Assembly (NCBI GenBank): GCA_020975725.1
Contig: QXJR01000016.1
Span: 558,001-622,000, forward strand
Length of the DNA: 64,000 nt
Direction of reading: 5' to 3'
DNA from: Picocystis sp. L7
Taxonomy: Eukaryota > Chlorophyta > Picocystophyceae > Picocystales > Picocystaceae
Under the pieces are notes generated by a model. The model saw only the letters and a program-made list of their open reading frames with translations. It did no database searches and had not been told where the DNA came from. The position numbers and the translations under genes are program-made. How positions within the stretch are numbered: the stretch's first letter is position 1; every line of letters starts with the position of its first letter. Shown in pieces: positions 10,137 to 19,483 of the stretch.

Positions 10137-12761
10137 TTATTCCATGCGTCGGACGCGGTCACGCAGATGCTCCAAGCGAGATTCGAAGGTAGAACGACGA
10201 GACTCCCACTCGAGCACGCGATCCAGCTCCCTGCGTGCGTATGACAAAAGAGGATCCACCGCGTCCTGCACGTCGGTCATCAACCCGTCGATCTCGCGAT
10301 CGAAATCCGCCTTCATCGCAGCCTGGAGCTGACGCGTGTATGCTTCCACGGCGGTCTTCACCTTGCCCTTGATCTCGCCCCTTCGAAGTGGAATGTTGAG
10401 CAATCCAACGTATGCGACCAAAACCCCCACGGAAAGCCCCAACAGGTCCTGCACGAAACCGTGGAGGATGGCGGTAGAAAACAAACCAACGAAAAGTGCA
10501 CCGGCCGAAGATACAAGCGTCCCCAAGACGGCCTCCCTCACTTCCTCTTCCAAGGCAGCCTCCGCCGCACTGTGATCGAAAGAGGTCGCCGCCCGTGAAG
10601 CAGAACCTGCACTGTCGCTATTCTTCAGCTGAGGGAAAGAGGGCATGGGTGGGAGGCTCTCTGTTGCTCCAGAAACGGCAAACGTGTTGGCCAGAAGATC
10701 CCTTGTGCTTTCTAGGAACTCCCGGTAACTTTCAGACTGATCAAGATTGTTCTCTGCGAGCCAGGTGGCGTGATCTTCTACCAGACGCCGAACTTCCAGG
10801 GGACTGTCGCCGACCACGTCGCGAGCGTACCGTCTCGAGATGGGCATGTCGTTGGGATCCCCTGTGCCAAAGACATACCTGGATAGCACGCCGGCGTTCT
10901 GGAACTGCAGAACGTCGTCCAAAAGGGTTTCGATCCTTCTCATGGCCTTATCGGCAAACTTTTGTAGCTGCCCTCTCTGAACTAACGAGTCCTTCTCCAT
11001 GACATCCTTGTAAGACGCCAATTGTCTACTTATTGCGTCTAGGGCCTCGACCTGCCGTTCGGCAAACTTACCCTCCACAGCCAGCTTCTCCTCTGCCCCG
11101 CCCAGGAGAGCCGAAGCAATGACAAGCGGCGTATCCAGCTTGAGTCGCACTCGTTCTGCCCCGCTTTGCTTGCCCCCCAAAAAATCGAAGACGAAATCTT
11201 CAAACTGCCCAAACCCGCTTGCAGCCCACGTTGGATCGATTCGTAAGGCCTCCTGATCTGTTCCACATTTGTCCTTGGCTTGCAGAGCTGCCCTGGAACT
11301 CACAGGAAGGACCCTGGCACCATCCACGTTGAGGAGCCTGCACGCATTGTCCGCCACAAAAGAGATAACCTCCTCCAGTTCATCGTCTTGGAGAGCATCT
11401 TTCTTGTTGAGTACGAAGACAACTTTCTTGCCCCACTCTCGGATGTATCTCAGGAATTTCACCTCGCTCCCACTGAAAGGCCTGTCCGCAGACATGACAA
11501 AGAGGACGAGATCTGCCCTGGGCACAAACTCCTCGGTGAGCTGCTGCTGTCGTTCAAGCACTACATTCGTCCCCGGAGTGTCCACAATGGCCACGTCACG
11601 CAAGAGAGGCGCGGGGATGTACCGCACAAAGTATCCATCTTTCTCCTGGACGGTTTCTGGAACCTTGGCCGAATGCTCCAATACTGAGACATCCGCATCC
11701 GGCGGGTAGCGAAGCAGGCTGATCTCGTTGGTGGTGGGCAAGGCCCCTTCCGGCAGCGCCCTGGTGCCCAGCAAAGCATTGATCAGGGAAGATTTTCCAG
11801 CATTGAACTCTCCCACCACAACAAGCAGGAACAGTTCGTCCAGCCCTTGGAGAGCATCTTCCAGCAGGCCCATTTCAGGCAGGTCCGGAGCCAATTCATT
11901 CAACATGATCAGCATGTCGTTCAGCAGGGCTTTCTCCGCAGCGATGATTTCCTCTTCTTCAGCCGGGCGTTCGACCAATCTTCCTCCCGCATCCAACCTA
12001 GCTCGTGCTTCCACTGCGCCCTCGTTCTCTTCATACCCCTTATTCTTTCCCCCAGCCCCGTGGACCCCCTCCGCTGCAAAATTCCCTTTCTCCTCCGGCT
12101 TCCCATTCACGGCCTGCACGACTCGTTTCACCTCGTCTGAGGAGGTCCCAGGCGGCAGGACGATCCCATCTGCACCCCTTTGCAACGCTTGCTGTGCAAA
12201 CAGCGACAAGTCGGTCCATGCATTGGCATGGACGATCAAGGGCACGGTGGTGACGACGGCTTTGACTCGTTCGATCTGTTCTTCCCAGTCTCGGTTCGTG
12301 GTTCCTGGGAGTGTGGACGAGGGTCCAGTCTCCTCCTTCCACAGGACCAAATCCGCGCCTTCTTTCACAGCCCTTTCCGCTTGTTCGATTCGTTCGGCTT
12401 GTACCGCTACGGCGAGGGACTTGCTGAGTGCGGCTCTGGCTGCGTTGGGTGCGACACCGCTGTCTGCGCTCAGGCACACGCCGTCGGCTCCAGCGGCCGC
12501 GGCGAGGTCGGTTCGATCGGCGACGAAGATTGCAGCTCTGCCTCGCAATCGATCGACGCACTGCACGATGGCTTCGAACAGTGTCCGGCTGGACGCACGT
12601 TCTGCTTGGGAGACGTCCAGCAGCACGGCTTGCGCTCCTTGTCGGACGGCTTGTTCGGCTCGTTCGACGGCTTGTTCCACGCCTTCGTTTTCCGTCCGTC
12701 CTTCGTTCGCATTCTTTTCGTATCGAAGGTTGATTTGGACGGATTGCATGGTGAGTGGCAT
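10137..12761 (-). CDS. FZL: FZL-type plastid dynamin-like GTPase with ThiE-like N-terminal domain
   Basis: 874 residues from ATG 12761 (MPLTMQSVQINL); the frame is open further upstream but that part looks non-coding. Residues about 1-215 resemble a thiamine-phosphate-synthase-like TIM barrel (GADGVCLSADSG, GADLVLWKEE, GADGIVLPPG). Residues about 310-480 form the GTPase: P-loop GEFNAGKSSLINA near 316, G2 PTTNEI, G3 DTPGTN near 392, G4 LNKKD near 450. A helical region follows, with a hydrophobic hairpin around 735-790 and a C-terminal coiled coil. This order is that of plant FZL, which acts in thylakoid and envelope membrane remodelling (family knowledge). No plastid transit peptide is evident, so a 5' exon between about 12770 and 13260 may be missing. 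Whether the barrel is catalytic is doubtful in the family. Confidence 0.88.
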   Translation of the reverse strand: MPLTMQSVQINLRYEKNANEGRTENEGVEQAVERAEQAVRQGAQAVLLDVSQAERASSRTLFEAIVQCVDRLRGRAAIFVADRTDLAAAAGADGVCLSADSGVAPNAARAALSKSLAVAVQAERIEQAERAVKEGADLVLWKEETGPSSTLPGTTNRDWEEQIERVKAVVTTVPLIVHANAWTDLSLFAQQALQRGADGIVLPPGTSSDEVKRVVQAVNGKPEEKGNFAAEGVHGAGGKNKGYEENEGAVEARARLDAGGRLVERPAEEEEIIAAEKALLNDMLIMLNELAPDLPEMGLLEDALQGLDELFLLVVVGEFNAGKSSLINALLGTRALPEGALPTTNEISLLRYPPDADVSVLEHSAKVPETVQEKDGYFVRYIPAPLLRDVAIVDTPGTNVVLERQQQLTEEFVPRADLVLFVMSADRPFSGSEVKFLRYIREWGKKVVFVLNKKDALQDDELEEVISFVADNACRLLNVDGARVLPVSSRAALQAKDKCGTDQEALRIDPTWAASGFGQFEDFVFDFLGGKQSGAERVRLKLDTPLVIASALLGGAEEKLAVEGKFAERQVEALDAISRQLASYKDVMEKDSLVQRGQLQKFADKAMRRIETLLDDVLQFQNAGVLSRYVFGTGDPNDMPISRRYARDVVGDSPLEVRRLVEDHATWLAENNLDQSESYREFLESTRDLLANTFAVSGATESLPPMPSFPQLKNSDSAGSASRAATSFDHSAAEAALEEEVREAVLGTLVSSAGALFVGLFSTAILHGFVQDLLGLSVGVLVAYVGLLNIPLRRGEIKGKVKTAVEAYTRQLQAAMKADFDREIDGLMTDVQDAVDPLLSYARRELDRVLEWESRRSTFESRLEHLRDRVRRME

Positions 12762-13171
12762 GGGCAGTCTCAGCCTTCGATAGTTCCTGGGCAATCTCGC
12801 ATCTTTGTGGTGGTTCCTTGGGTATGGTTCCTCTTCCGTTCCACCACGTTCGTTTCCCGCACGGATCCACCCTCGTTTCCTGGACCCGTCCTTCTCGTCC
12901 TTGTGGATCATCCCTCGTCTTCCACCTTCGTTTCCTTTGGTCCCAGGGACGGTTCTCCATGGACGTGGCAAGTTCCCGTGGTGTCGCATGGTCGTCGACC
13001 CTTCCACCACCCCCGTCTTTCTGAGGTAGGATCCAAGGGGATGGGAACGTTCCCCATTGGGGATCGTGGGATGGTGAAGGTCGATGCCCCTTCCGTCTTC
13101 GACCACCCCAACCCCACGAGGGAAGGACTGTTGTCCGAAACCGGATCCTTCTGCTTTTCCCCTCTTCCCTT

Positions 13172-13195
13172 TCGATCGATCGATCGATCGATCGA
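13172..13195. repeat. (GATC)n microsatellite
   Basis: Six uninterrupted tandem copies of the 4-bp self-complementary unit, in the gap between FZL and SfsA. A second tract of the same unit lies at 14344-14370, in front of the next gene pair. Confidence 0.95.
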
Positions 13196-13266
13196 AGGAA
13201 CCGAAACCCACCGTCCACGAGGGGAAAGGAAGGATCCACACGCCCGCCCGAGGGGAAGACGGACGG

Positions 13267-14148
13267 TCAAGACCAAGGGAGGAGGTGCGTGAACGACAAG
13301 CGAGCGACGTCGTCGCGATCCACCGACCAACGGGCACCCAAAGCGTACGCCTGGACGCCCGACTCGAGAGCAGCGAACAAACACGAGGCGTACTCCGGAT
13401 CCATGGACAAGGAAGGACGGAACGAGACGCAATCGTCGCGCTGGACCACGTACAAACAACACGATTCGTGGCCTTGCGCACGTGCACGCACCAACGCACG
13501 GACGTGCTTGCGAGCTCGGTCGCTTCGCGTGTCGGGAAACGTTGCCACCCGTTCGCCCGATCCCACTTCCAACGATAACGTCACGCTCTTCACCTCCAAG
13601 TACGCCGAGGTGCCGTCGGGACGTTCCAACCGAAAATCCAACCTCGCGTCGTCTCCGAAACGCACCTCGCGACGGTACGAAACGTACGGTTCCAAGAAGG
13701 GCAAGGCGTGGGAAGACAAGGCCTGGTCCACGATGGCATTGGCGCGTGCGCTGTGCACGCCCACCCAGCATCCATCCGGTTCCGGACGCACCAATTCCAA
13801 GGTGTGTGGATACTTGCGCTTGGTGCCTTCCGAAGCACGCTGGACGCACACTTCGATCACGGATGCATCCAACAGTCCGACCATGGGACCCGTGTTCGGA
13901 CAGTACACCGTCGTGTTCGCTTCTGCTTCGGAGGACGGGATCGAAGGATGGGTCCGACACCTTTTCTTCCCTCTCCCCGTCGCGTTCGTCATCGTGTCTT
14001 GGGGATCCTTCCTTTCTACCTTCGAATGCGTCTTCGACGTCATGTCTACGTCGGCCAGGAACCTCTTGTACCTCTTCACGAGGGTCCCTCGTTCCACCTT
14101 CCCCAGCACGTATTGGAAGCAAGGCCAGCTTGCGTGACGACCGGCCAT
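13267..14148 (-). CDS. sfsA: SfsA-family protein (DUF123, predicted nuclease/DNA-binding)
   Basis: 293 residues from ATG 14148 (MAGRHASWPCFQY). The full SfsA fold is present in order: LVKRYKRFLADV near the N-terminus, VYCPNTGPM, then YPHTLELV, VGVHSARANAIVDQAL, LDFRLERPDGTSAYLEVKSV (the E-x-K of a nuclease-like active site), FPDTRSDRARKHVRAL and a C-terminal VVQRDDCVSFRPS. E. coli SfsA is 234 residues and was described as a DNA-binding regulator; later family analysis suggests a PD-(D/E)XK-like nuclease (family knowledge, function unsettled). The eukaryotic copy carries an insert of about 35 residues between the first two motifs. The gene is divergent from the glycosyltransferase gene, with 246 bp between start codons. 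A bacterial or plastid-endosymbiont origin is likely. Confidence 0.9.
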   Translation of the reverse strand: MAGRHASWPCFQYVLGKVERGTLVKRYKRFLADVDMTSKTHSKVERKDPQDTMTNATGRGKKRCRTHPSIPSSEAEANTTVYCPNTGPMVGLLDASVIEVCVQRASEGTKRKYPHTLELVRPEPDGCWVGVHSARANAIVDQALSSHALPFLEPYVSYRREVRFGDDARLDFRLERPDGTSAYLEVKSVTLSLEVGSGERVATFPDTRSDRARKHVRALVRARAQGHESCCLYVVQRDDCVSFRPSLSMDPEYASCLFAALESGVQAYALGARWSVDRDDVARLSFTHLLPWS

Positions 14149-14394
14149 CGAGGTCGTGCCACCGCGTCGTTGCGCCCCCCCCTTCTTCCCGTCCCACCCC
14201 CGTCCTCCCTGGAACGGTGGCCCGGTTTCGCACCGTTGTGGACGACGTCCGTTCTGGTCGGATCGGATGTCGTCCCCCCCCTCTTCTGGTTTCTCCGGGG
14301 TGGTCCTCCTCGGAGGGAGCGAAGCGGGGGGGGTGGATCCCAGTCGATCGATCGATCGATCGATCGATCGGGTGGGTGGGGGAAAGGTGGGGAC
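14149..14394. promoter_or_regulatory. Shared divergent promoter region with (GATC)n tract
   Basis: The 246 bp between the SfsA and glycosyltransferase start codons must hold both promoters. It is GC-rich with C-runs and contains an almost perfect (GATC)n run at 14344-14370, about 25 bp ahead of the glycosyltransferase ATG. I saw no TATA box. The promoter assignment is inferred from layout. Confidence 0.5.
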
Positions 14395-15264
14395 ATGGCG
14401 GACAGCTTGGCGGTGGTGATCCCCACGTGGAACGAAGGGGAAGGGGTGGGTGGGACACTGCGTGGGATCCAAGAAAGGATCGTGGGTAGGGGAGTGCAGA
14501 AGATCGTGGTGGTGGATGCATCCAACACAACCGACACCGCACGTGCAGCCGAGGCCGGGGGAGCCCACCTGGTGGTGCAAGCACCAACCCGTGGGAGAGG
14601 GACACAGATGAATCGAGGAGCAAGTGCGTGCGAACAAGACGTGCTGCTCTTCTTGCACGCAGACTGCATCCCACCCGAAGGATACGACGAAGGGGTGAGA
14701 CGAGCCATGCGAAATGGGAAGACCTGGGGGGCCTTCGAATCCTTGGACATCCAAGGGAAAGGATGGATGCTCAGATGCGTGGAAATGGGCGTGAAATGGA
14801 GGACGAGACTCCTCGGAGCGCCGTACGGGGATCAAGGGATATTCGTGCGTAGGGACGCCTTCCAGAACGAAGGAGGATATCGAGAACCCGTCTTCCTGGA
14901 AGATCTGGAACTCACGCGCAGGCTCAAACGAAAGCACGGGAAACCGAGCCTCGTGCCTGCATCCATGACCACCTCCGCAAGGAGGTGGAAACAAGTGGGG
15001 GTCCTGAGATCCGTGCTCATCAACCAGTGCATCCTCCTGGCCTACGCGGCAGGAGTGCCAGCCCAAGACTTGGAATCCTGGTACAGAGATCCCGAACGAA
15101 AAGCAAACGGGAAGACCTTGCATGGGATGGGAAGGCTGGCCGGACTGGCCATGGCCAGCTGGACCGCCAAGCTACCCCTGATCGTCCCAGGAACGACGAA
15201 AGCTGCTGGGTGCTGGAGCGCCAACGCCAAAGGGAAAGCCATGACGGGCAGATTGGAATTGTAG
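14395..15264 (+). CDS. TIGR04283-type family 2 glycosyltransferase
   Basis: 289 residues from ATG 14395 (MADSLAVVIPTWNE). The sequence follows the TIGR04283 GT2 subfamily closely: VVIPTWNEGEGV, a VVVDAS-NTTDTA segment in place of the usual DGGSxDGT, RGRGTQMNRGA, LLFLHADC (metal/nucleotide-sugar DxD-like region), PYGDQGIFVRRD, FLEDLELTRRLKR and a C-terminal TTSARRW-VGVLRSVL with a hydrophobic helix. It probably transfers a sugar from a nucleotide donor at a membrane face; the acceptor is unknown. The usual bacterial length is 220-230, and here a basic C-terminal extension of about 60 residues follows the conserved WYRDPERK. The in-frame extension upstream to 13708 is antisense to SfsA and is rejected. 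The subfamily is best known from bacteria and cyanobacteria, so transfer or endosymbiotic origin is plausible. Confidence 0.88.
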   Translation: MADSLAVVIPTWNEGEGVGGTLRGIQERIVGRGVQKIVVVDASNTTDTARAAEAGGAHLVVQAPTRGRGTQMNRGASACEQDVLLFLHADCIPPEGYDEGVRRAMRNGKTWGAFESLDIQGKGWMLRCVEMGVKWRTRLLGAPYGDQGIFVRRDAFQNEGGYREPVFLEDLELTRRLKRKHGKPSLVPASMTTSARRWKQVGVLRSVLINQCILLAYAAGVPAQDLESWYRDPERKANGKTLHGMGRLAGLAMASWTAKLPLIVPGTTKAAGCWSANAKGKAMTGRLEL

Positions 15265-15559
15265 GTCGTGGTTCGAATGCCGAACTTGGTCCAAGGAAGC
15301 CTCTTGAAATCTTGCAGTTAAATCCTATTTGAGTGCTTGGATCCCTGGCCGTTGGAGTGACGCACCAAGGGCATGGCAGCAGCCAGGACGCCGAAGAACA
15401 AAAATGCATGTTGGACGGAAGAAGACCCGTGCTTGTTCATGCACGAGGGATGACGTGGGCGGAACAACCTTGCCTCAAGCGCATCCTCCAGACCTGCACC
15501 ATCGATCGCAAAGTGCCCTGCATTGCCCGGGAACATTGATGACGGCTTGCGTGAAGAAA
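15265..15559. other. Convergent 3' region
   Basis: 295 bp between the glycosyltransferase stop and the GRP170 stop. No coding sign; presumably overlapping 3' untranslated regions. Confidence 0.5.
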
Positions 15560-18331
15560 TCAAAGCTCATCCTTAGGATTTGGGTCTTTGTTGGGAGAAG
15601 ATGCATCTTCTCTGGCAGCATCTGCGTCGGCGCCTGCGGTGGCATCACCTCGCTCCTTGGATCCGTCGGTGCCATCTGACTCGGCATCTTGGTCTTGCCT
15701 ACCTTCGTGGGAGGTTTCGTTTTCCTTCGTGACTTGCGGGGGAGGTTTGGGTTTCTTCGTTTTCTTGAGCTTTTCGATCTTCTTCTGCAATGGGGCCAGC
15801 TTTGCATCCACCTGGGCGGAAGTAAAGGCAGGCTCTTCTGTTGATGACTGCTTCTGTTGGGCAACGATGCTCTCCTCGAGCCAGCCTTCGTAGCCGTCCA
15901 AGTCATGAAGTGCCTGCTCCCTATCTGTCGCATTTATCCATGGCTTGGCTGTTTCCCAAGACTGAACCATCTCCTTTGCTTTGCTCAAGTAAGCCCGCGC
16001 ACGTTCCACTGCCTCCGGCCTCTTCGTCAATTCTGAAGCTCGGTGGAATATTGCTTCGCAGGGAGCTTTCAGCGTTCGAAGCCTCTGGGAGAACTCGTCA
16101 GCTTCCGCATCCGCCCCATCCATGTAGAGCCAATCTTCGGCCTCCAGGAGTCGGGACGACAGACGTTCCCTCTCTTCCTCGGTGGAGACCTGCAAAACGT
16201 CCTCGTCTCCTTGGAGCATGGAGCTGCTCTTAAGAATATAAGATTCAAGGTCGTTCTTGGCGGCGGCGGCCTCCTGCCTTGCCTTGTCCTTCCTACGCAG
16301 TGCATCCAGGTTTGCCACTGCTGCTTGCATTGCTTCAGGACCCATTGCAGGCACCCGCATGAAGCGCTTGGTTTGGAGAGGAATCCTGGTGACGCGGGTG
16401 ACGACCTGCTCCTGCATCTCAAACTTAGGGGACTCGACCGTCGTGTTCTTCTCGCTGGAATTCTCCGCTGCTTCAGCAGCTGTGCCATCCTCCCCTCCAT
16501 CCTCTTTGTGTCCTTCGGGATCCTGATCGCCAGACCCTCCGTCGTCTGCAGCATCCTTCGGGTCCTCTTCTGCTTTCTCTCCATCACCTCCCACGACCGA
16601 GTCTCCTTCCGAACTTTCTGCATCCATGGGTTTTGTTTCATTTTTATGCTTCAAGACTGGAACCTTTACGGTCTCTGACATTTGCACCGCTGCTTCCACT
16701 TTCTCTACATTGACAGACCCCCCATATCCTATGGAGAACAAGACGTTGGTTTTACCCAAGTATGTGCTGTTTTTAAGCGAAGATCCTGCTTCTGAGACCC
16801 CAACCACGGTGTATCTACCAACAAGAGGATCCGCCACCCCACGAGGCAAAGGCGCGCCATCCTTTGTGCTGTAATGCACAGAGATCGAAAAATCATCGTA
16901 CTGCTCTTTCATGGTGAGCGTCTTTTTCAGAGGCAGGATCCTCTTGTCCTGGGAGACCAGGGCCACCCTCTTTGCTTTCGAATCCTTGCTCGCTTCATCC
17001 TTCGTTGGGATCTCTTGTTCGAGGAGCAAGTCAAAAGTGGCAATATCTGACATCCCGAACTTTCGCAGCCTAAAAGATGTGCTAATGTTCGCGGCGTGCA
17101 ATGCAGCACCGAGAACGGCAGCTTCGTCTGCATCCAGGTGTCTATCCAGGCCCTTGGTCACCAGGACCTTTTCCAAGGCTTGTCGGACCCCAGGGACCCT
17201 GGTCCCGCCCCCGAGTAACTCGACTGCCGAAAAATCATCAGGGGTCAGGCCACTCCCATCGATCAACTCCTTCAGCGGCAGGGCTGCTTTTTCGAAAAAA
17301 TCTCCCGCAAGCTCTTCGAACTTCACGCGGGTAATGGATGTGCGGAAATCTAAGTCATTATGAAGTGACTCGACGTTCAAGGGCGCGTCGGAGTTCGCGC
17401 TCAGAATCTCTTTCGTGCGCTTGCATTCGCGCTTCAATTTGGCCATGGCCCGTGGAGATCCTCGAATGTCGGTCCCCGGGTGCAGAGCTTCGAACTCGTC
17501 AGCGAAATGGTTCATCAAAACGACATCCAAATCTTCAGCGCCAGTATCGCTGTCCCATTTCACCTGCATGGTTTCGAATTGGCTGTAGGTGTTATTTTTG
17601 TAGCCTTCCTTCACCACAAAGGAAGAGAACTTGACATGGGCGACTTCGACGCTGTTGGCTCCCATATCATACAGCACAACATGTTCCGTTTTGTTGGTGA
17701 AGTCCTTCTCGATACCGTACTGAAGCGCCGCAGCGGCATAAGAGTTGATGAGAGCCAGCGTGTTGAGTCCTGCCAGATTGGCTGCATCCAGCAGTGCAGC
17801 TCTCTGGCTTTGTCCGAACCAGGCGGGCACAGTCAAGACCACGTCGGATACCTTGCTTTCGAGTTGTGCTTCTCCGATTCCCTTGGCATACTCCAGGATC
17901 ATCGCCACCAGTTCTTCAGCTGCGTATTCTTCTCCTTGTCCCATTTGGAACCGGACGGTGCCTCTCTCCGGATCTTGTACAAATTGGATGGGCAGATACC
18001 TTTCTTTCCAGAGGCTGTTTCGCAGCTCGTGGCTGTCTTGGTAGAGCACCCCCAGTAGGTCCCTTGCATAGGGCACGATCCGATCCGGATACAGTCCTGC
18101 TTTGACGGCCGCTGGTTCCCCGATGAGTCTTTCGCCTTGGCTGAATCCCACGAGCGCGGGTGTTTTCCTTTTGGACATTTCGTTGGTGACCACCCCCACC
18201 GATCGTGGCGCAATGGCAGCCACTTTGAGCGATTCGCTTCCGAGATCGATGGAGAGCAGTTTGGCTCCACCGTAGACCACCAGATTTCCCACCACCACCA
18301 TCCACGCCATCAGGTTTCGCATGGCGATCAT
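15560..18331 (-). CDS. HYOU1: ER-lumenal large Hsp70, GRP170/HYOU1 type
   Basis: 923 residues from ATG 18331, no intron needed. An N-terminal signal peptide (NLMAWMVVVGNLVVYGG) leads directly into the Hsp70 nucleotide-binding domain: LLSIDLGSESLKVA, VLTVPAWFGQSQR, ALINSYAAAALQYG, VVLYDMGANSVEVA and ELLGGGTRVPGVRQAL. A substrate-binding beta region follows, then a long acidic loop (about residues 560-620, rich in E, D, G), alpha-helical lid segments and a second charged region. The protein ends in KDEL, the ER retrieval signal. GRP170 proteins are nucleotide-exchange factors for BiP and also hold unfolded clients (family knowledge). The acidic loop plus long lid separate it from BiP, whose linker and lid are shorter. 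Human HYOU1 is 999 residues. Confidence 0.94.
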   Translation of the reverse strand: MIAMRNLMAWMVVVGNLVVYGGAKLLSIDLGSESLKVAAIAPRSVGVVTNEMSKRKTPALVGFSQGERLIGEPAAVKAGLYPDRIVPYARDLLGVLYQDSHELRNSLWKERYLPIQFVQDPERGTVRFQMGQGEEYAAEELVAMILEYAKGIGEAQLESKVSDVVLTVPAWFGQSQRAALLDAANLAGLNTLALINSYAAAALQYGIEKDFTNKTEHVVLYDMGANSVEVAHVKFSSFVVKEGYKNNTYSQFETMQVKWDSDTGAEDLDVVLMNHFADEFEALHPGTDIRGSPRAMAKLKRECKRTKEILSANSDAPLNVESLHNDLDFRTSITRVKFEELAGDFFEKAALPLKELIDGSGLTPDDFSAVELLGGGTRVPGVRQALEKVLVTKGLDRHLDADEAAVLGAALHAANISTSFRLRKFGMSDIATFDLLLEQEIPTKDEASKDSKAKRVALVSQDKRILPLKKTLTMKEQYDDFSISVHYSTKDGAPLPRGVADPLVGRYTVVGVSEAGSSLKNSTYLGKTNVLFSIGYGGSVNVEKVEAAVQMSETVKVPVLKHKNETKPMDAESSEGDSVVGGDGEKAEEDPKDAADDGGSGDQDPEGHKEDGGEDGTAAEAAENSSEKNTTVESPKFEMQEQVVTRVTRIPLQTKRFMRVPAMGPEAMQAAVANLDALRRKDKARQEAAAAKNDLESYILKSSSMLQGDEDVLQVSTEEERERLSSRLLEAEDWLYMDGADAEADEFSQRLRTLKAPCEAIFHRASELTKRPEAVERARAYLSKAKEMVQSWETAKPWINATDREQALHDLDGYEGWLEESIVAQQKQSSTEEPAFTSAQVDAKLAPLQKKIEKLKKTKKPKPPPQVTKENETSHEGRQDQDAESDGTDGSKERGDATAGADADAAREDASSPNKDPNPKDEL

Positions 18332-19483
18332 GCTTGATCCTTCGTCTCCGATCTGGATCGTGTCCGTGATGCCCGTTGGGTGCGTTCGATCGGTTCACCC
18401 TGGCTCCATCCACCGGTGCGGTCTCGATCCAGGCGAGTCCGGGTCCTATCGGGGTGGAGGGATCCCATCGACCCAGGAAGACAGACCAATCCACCCCCCT
18501 CGCGTCCCCATTGTCAACGAAGGAAGGGAAAGGAAAAGAAAGGAAGGGGAAACGGGGACGGCCTCGTTCGAGAAGGTTCCACCCGGGCGTAAACAAGACA
18601 AGGTGGGAGATCGAAAACTTGGATCCATCCCAACCGAACACCCCTGTCCATGTACCGTGCACCGAAAACGAAACGGATTCGACGTGGCGGGAAACGTCGG
18701 GCCAAAGCACCTGCCATGTCTTGGACAAAGCGTAGGCGAAGTCGGACCGAAAAAATGCCATGCAGATGGCGGAATTTTATCCTAGGCGCGTGCGATCGAG
18801 CAACGAGCCCCAGTGTGATTCTTCGCCTCTTCTTGCGTATACGCCACCTCATGCAAACGATTCCTTGCGACGCCAAGTCCAGCCTTCCGTCTCCAACGCA
18901 CTCATCGCGGGAGTGAAGCAAGATGTGTCGAGGTCGGTGATTGCAGACAAGCGCGGAGTGTAGCATGCACGCCAAGGCAACGAAAGGTATTTGAATTACC
19001 TCCGCGAGGGGGAGACGGCAACATCTCGTGCTCCCGTCTCGTGGAGGAGGCCTCGTCGCATGGCAAGATGATGCTACCTCCCTTTTCCACGATCGATTTC
19101 GAGCTTTTGCATTGTGAGTGCCGAGGAGCGGCCATCTAATCGCCCCCCGACTATCAACGACATCTTTCACAACGAGAAGGGAGACCGTCCTCGAGCCAAA
19201 CTCCTCTCGATACATCGAAGCACCTTGCATCCTTCGTGGATGGTTTTCGCGCGAGCATGGAGGAACGAGGAACATACGCTTCATGCACATCCCTCGGGGT
19301 CCCGGGCAAAGCGACTCCTCCCGTACCGTGTTTGAGCGATCCTCGATCACAACTTTGCGTTCCCTTCTTTCCTTGCCATCTCGCCCACACCTGCGCCGTG
19401 TTGGAAGCGGATGCGATTCATCCGACCGAAGCATCCTTACGCGTGCGTGAGGTTGCACGAGACACGCCCGTTATCAACCGGGC
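18332..19483. other. Intergenic region between GRP170 and the SAND-ARID gene
   Basis: About 1.15 kb between two divergent starts. Open frames on both strands (for example 18514-19458 minus) give basic, Cys/Arg-rich peptides with no family resemblance. It should contain both promoters and possibly 5' exons of the SAND-ARID gene. Confidence 0.4.

Noticed and set aside
12762-13499. In-frame extension of FZL to 1120 codons
   Set aside because: The extra residues have no family resemblance and overlap SfsA; the frame is open only because of base composition.
13708-14394. In-frame upstream extension of the glycosyltransferase
   Set aside because: It overlaps the SfsA gene antisense; the family motif VVIPTWNE begins six codons after ATG 14395, so the shorter start is preferred.
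18650-18916. Small basic plus-strand frame upstream of GRP170 that recalls a ribosomal or zinc-finger peptide
   Set aside because: No family motif holds over more than a few residues and it lies in the presumed promoter.
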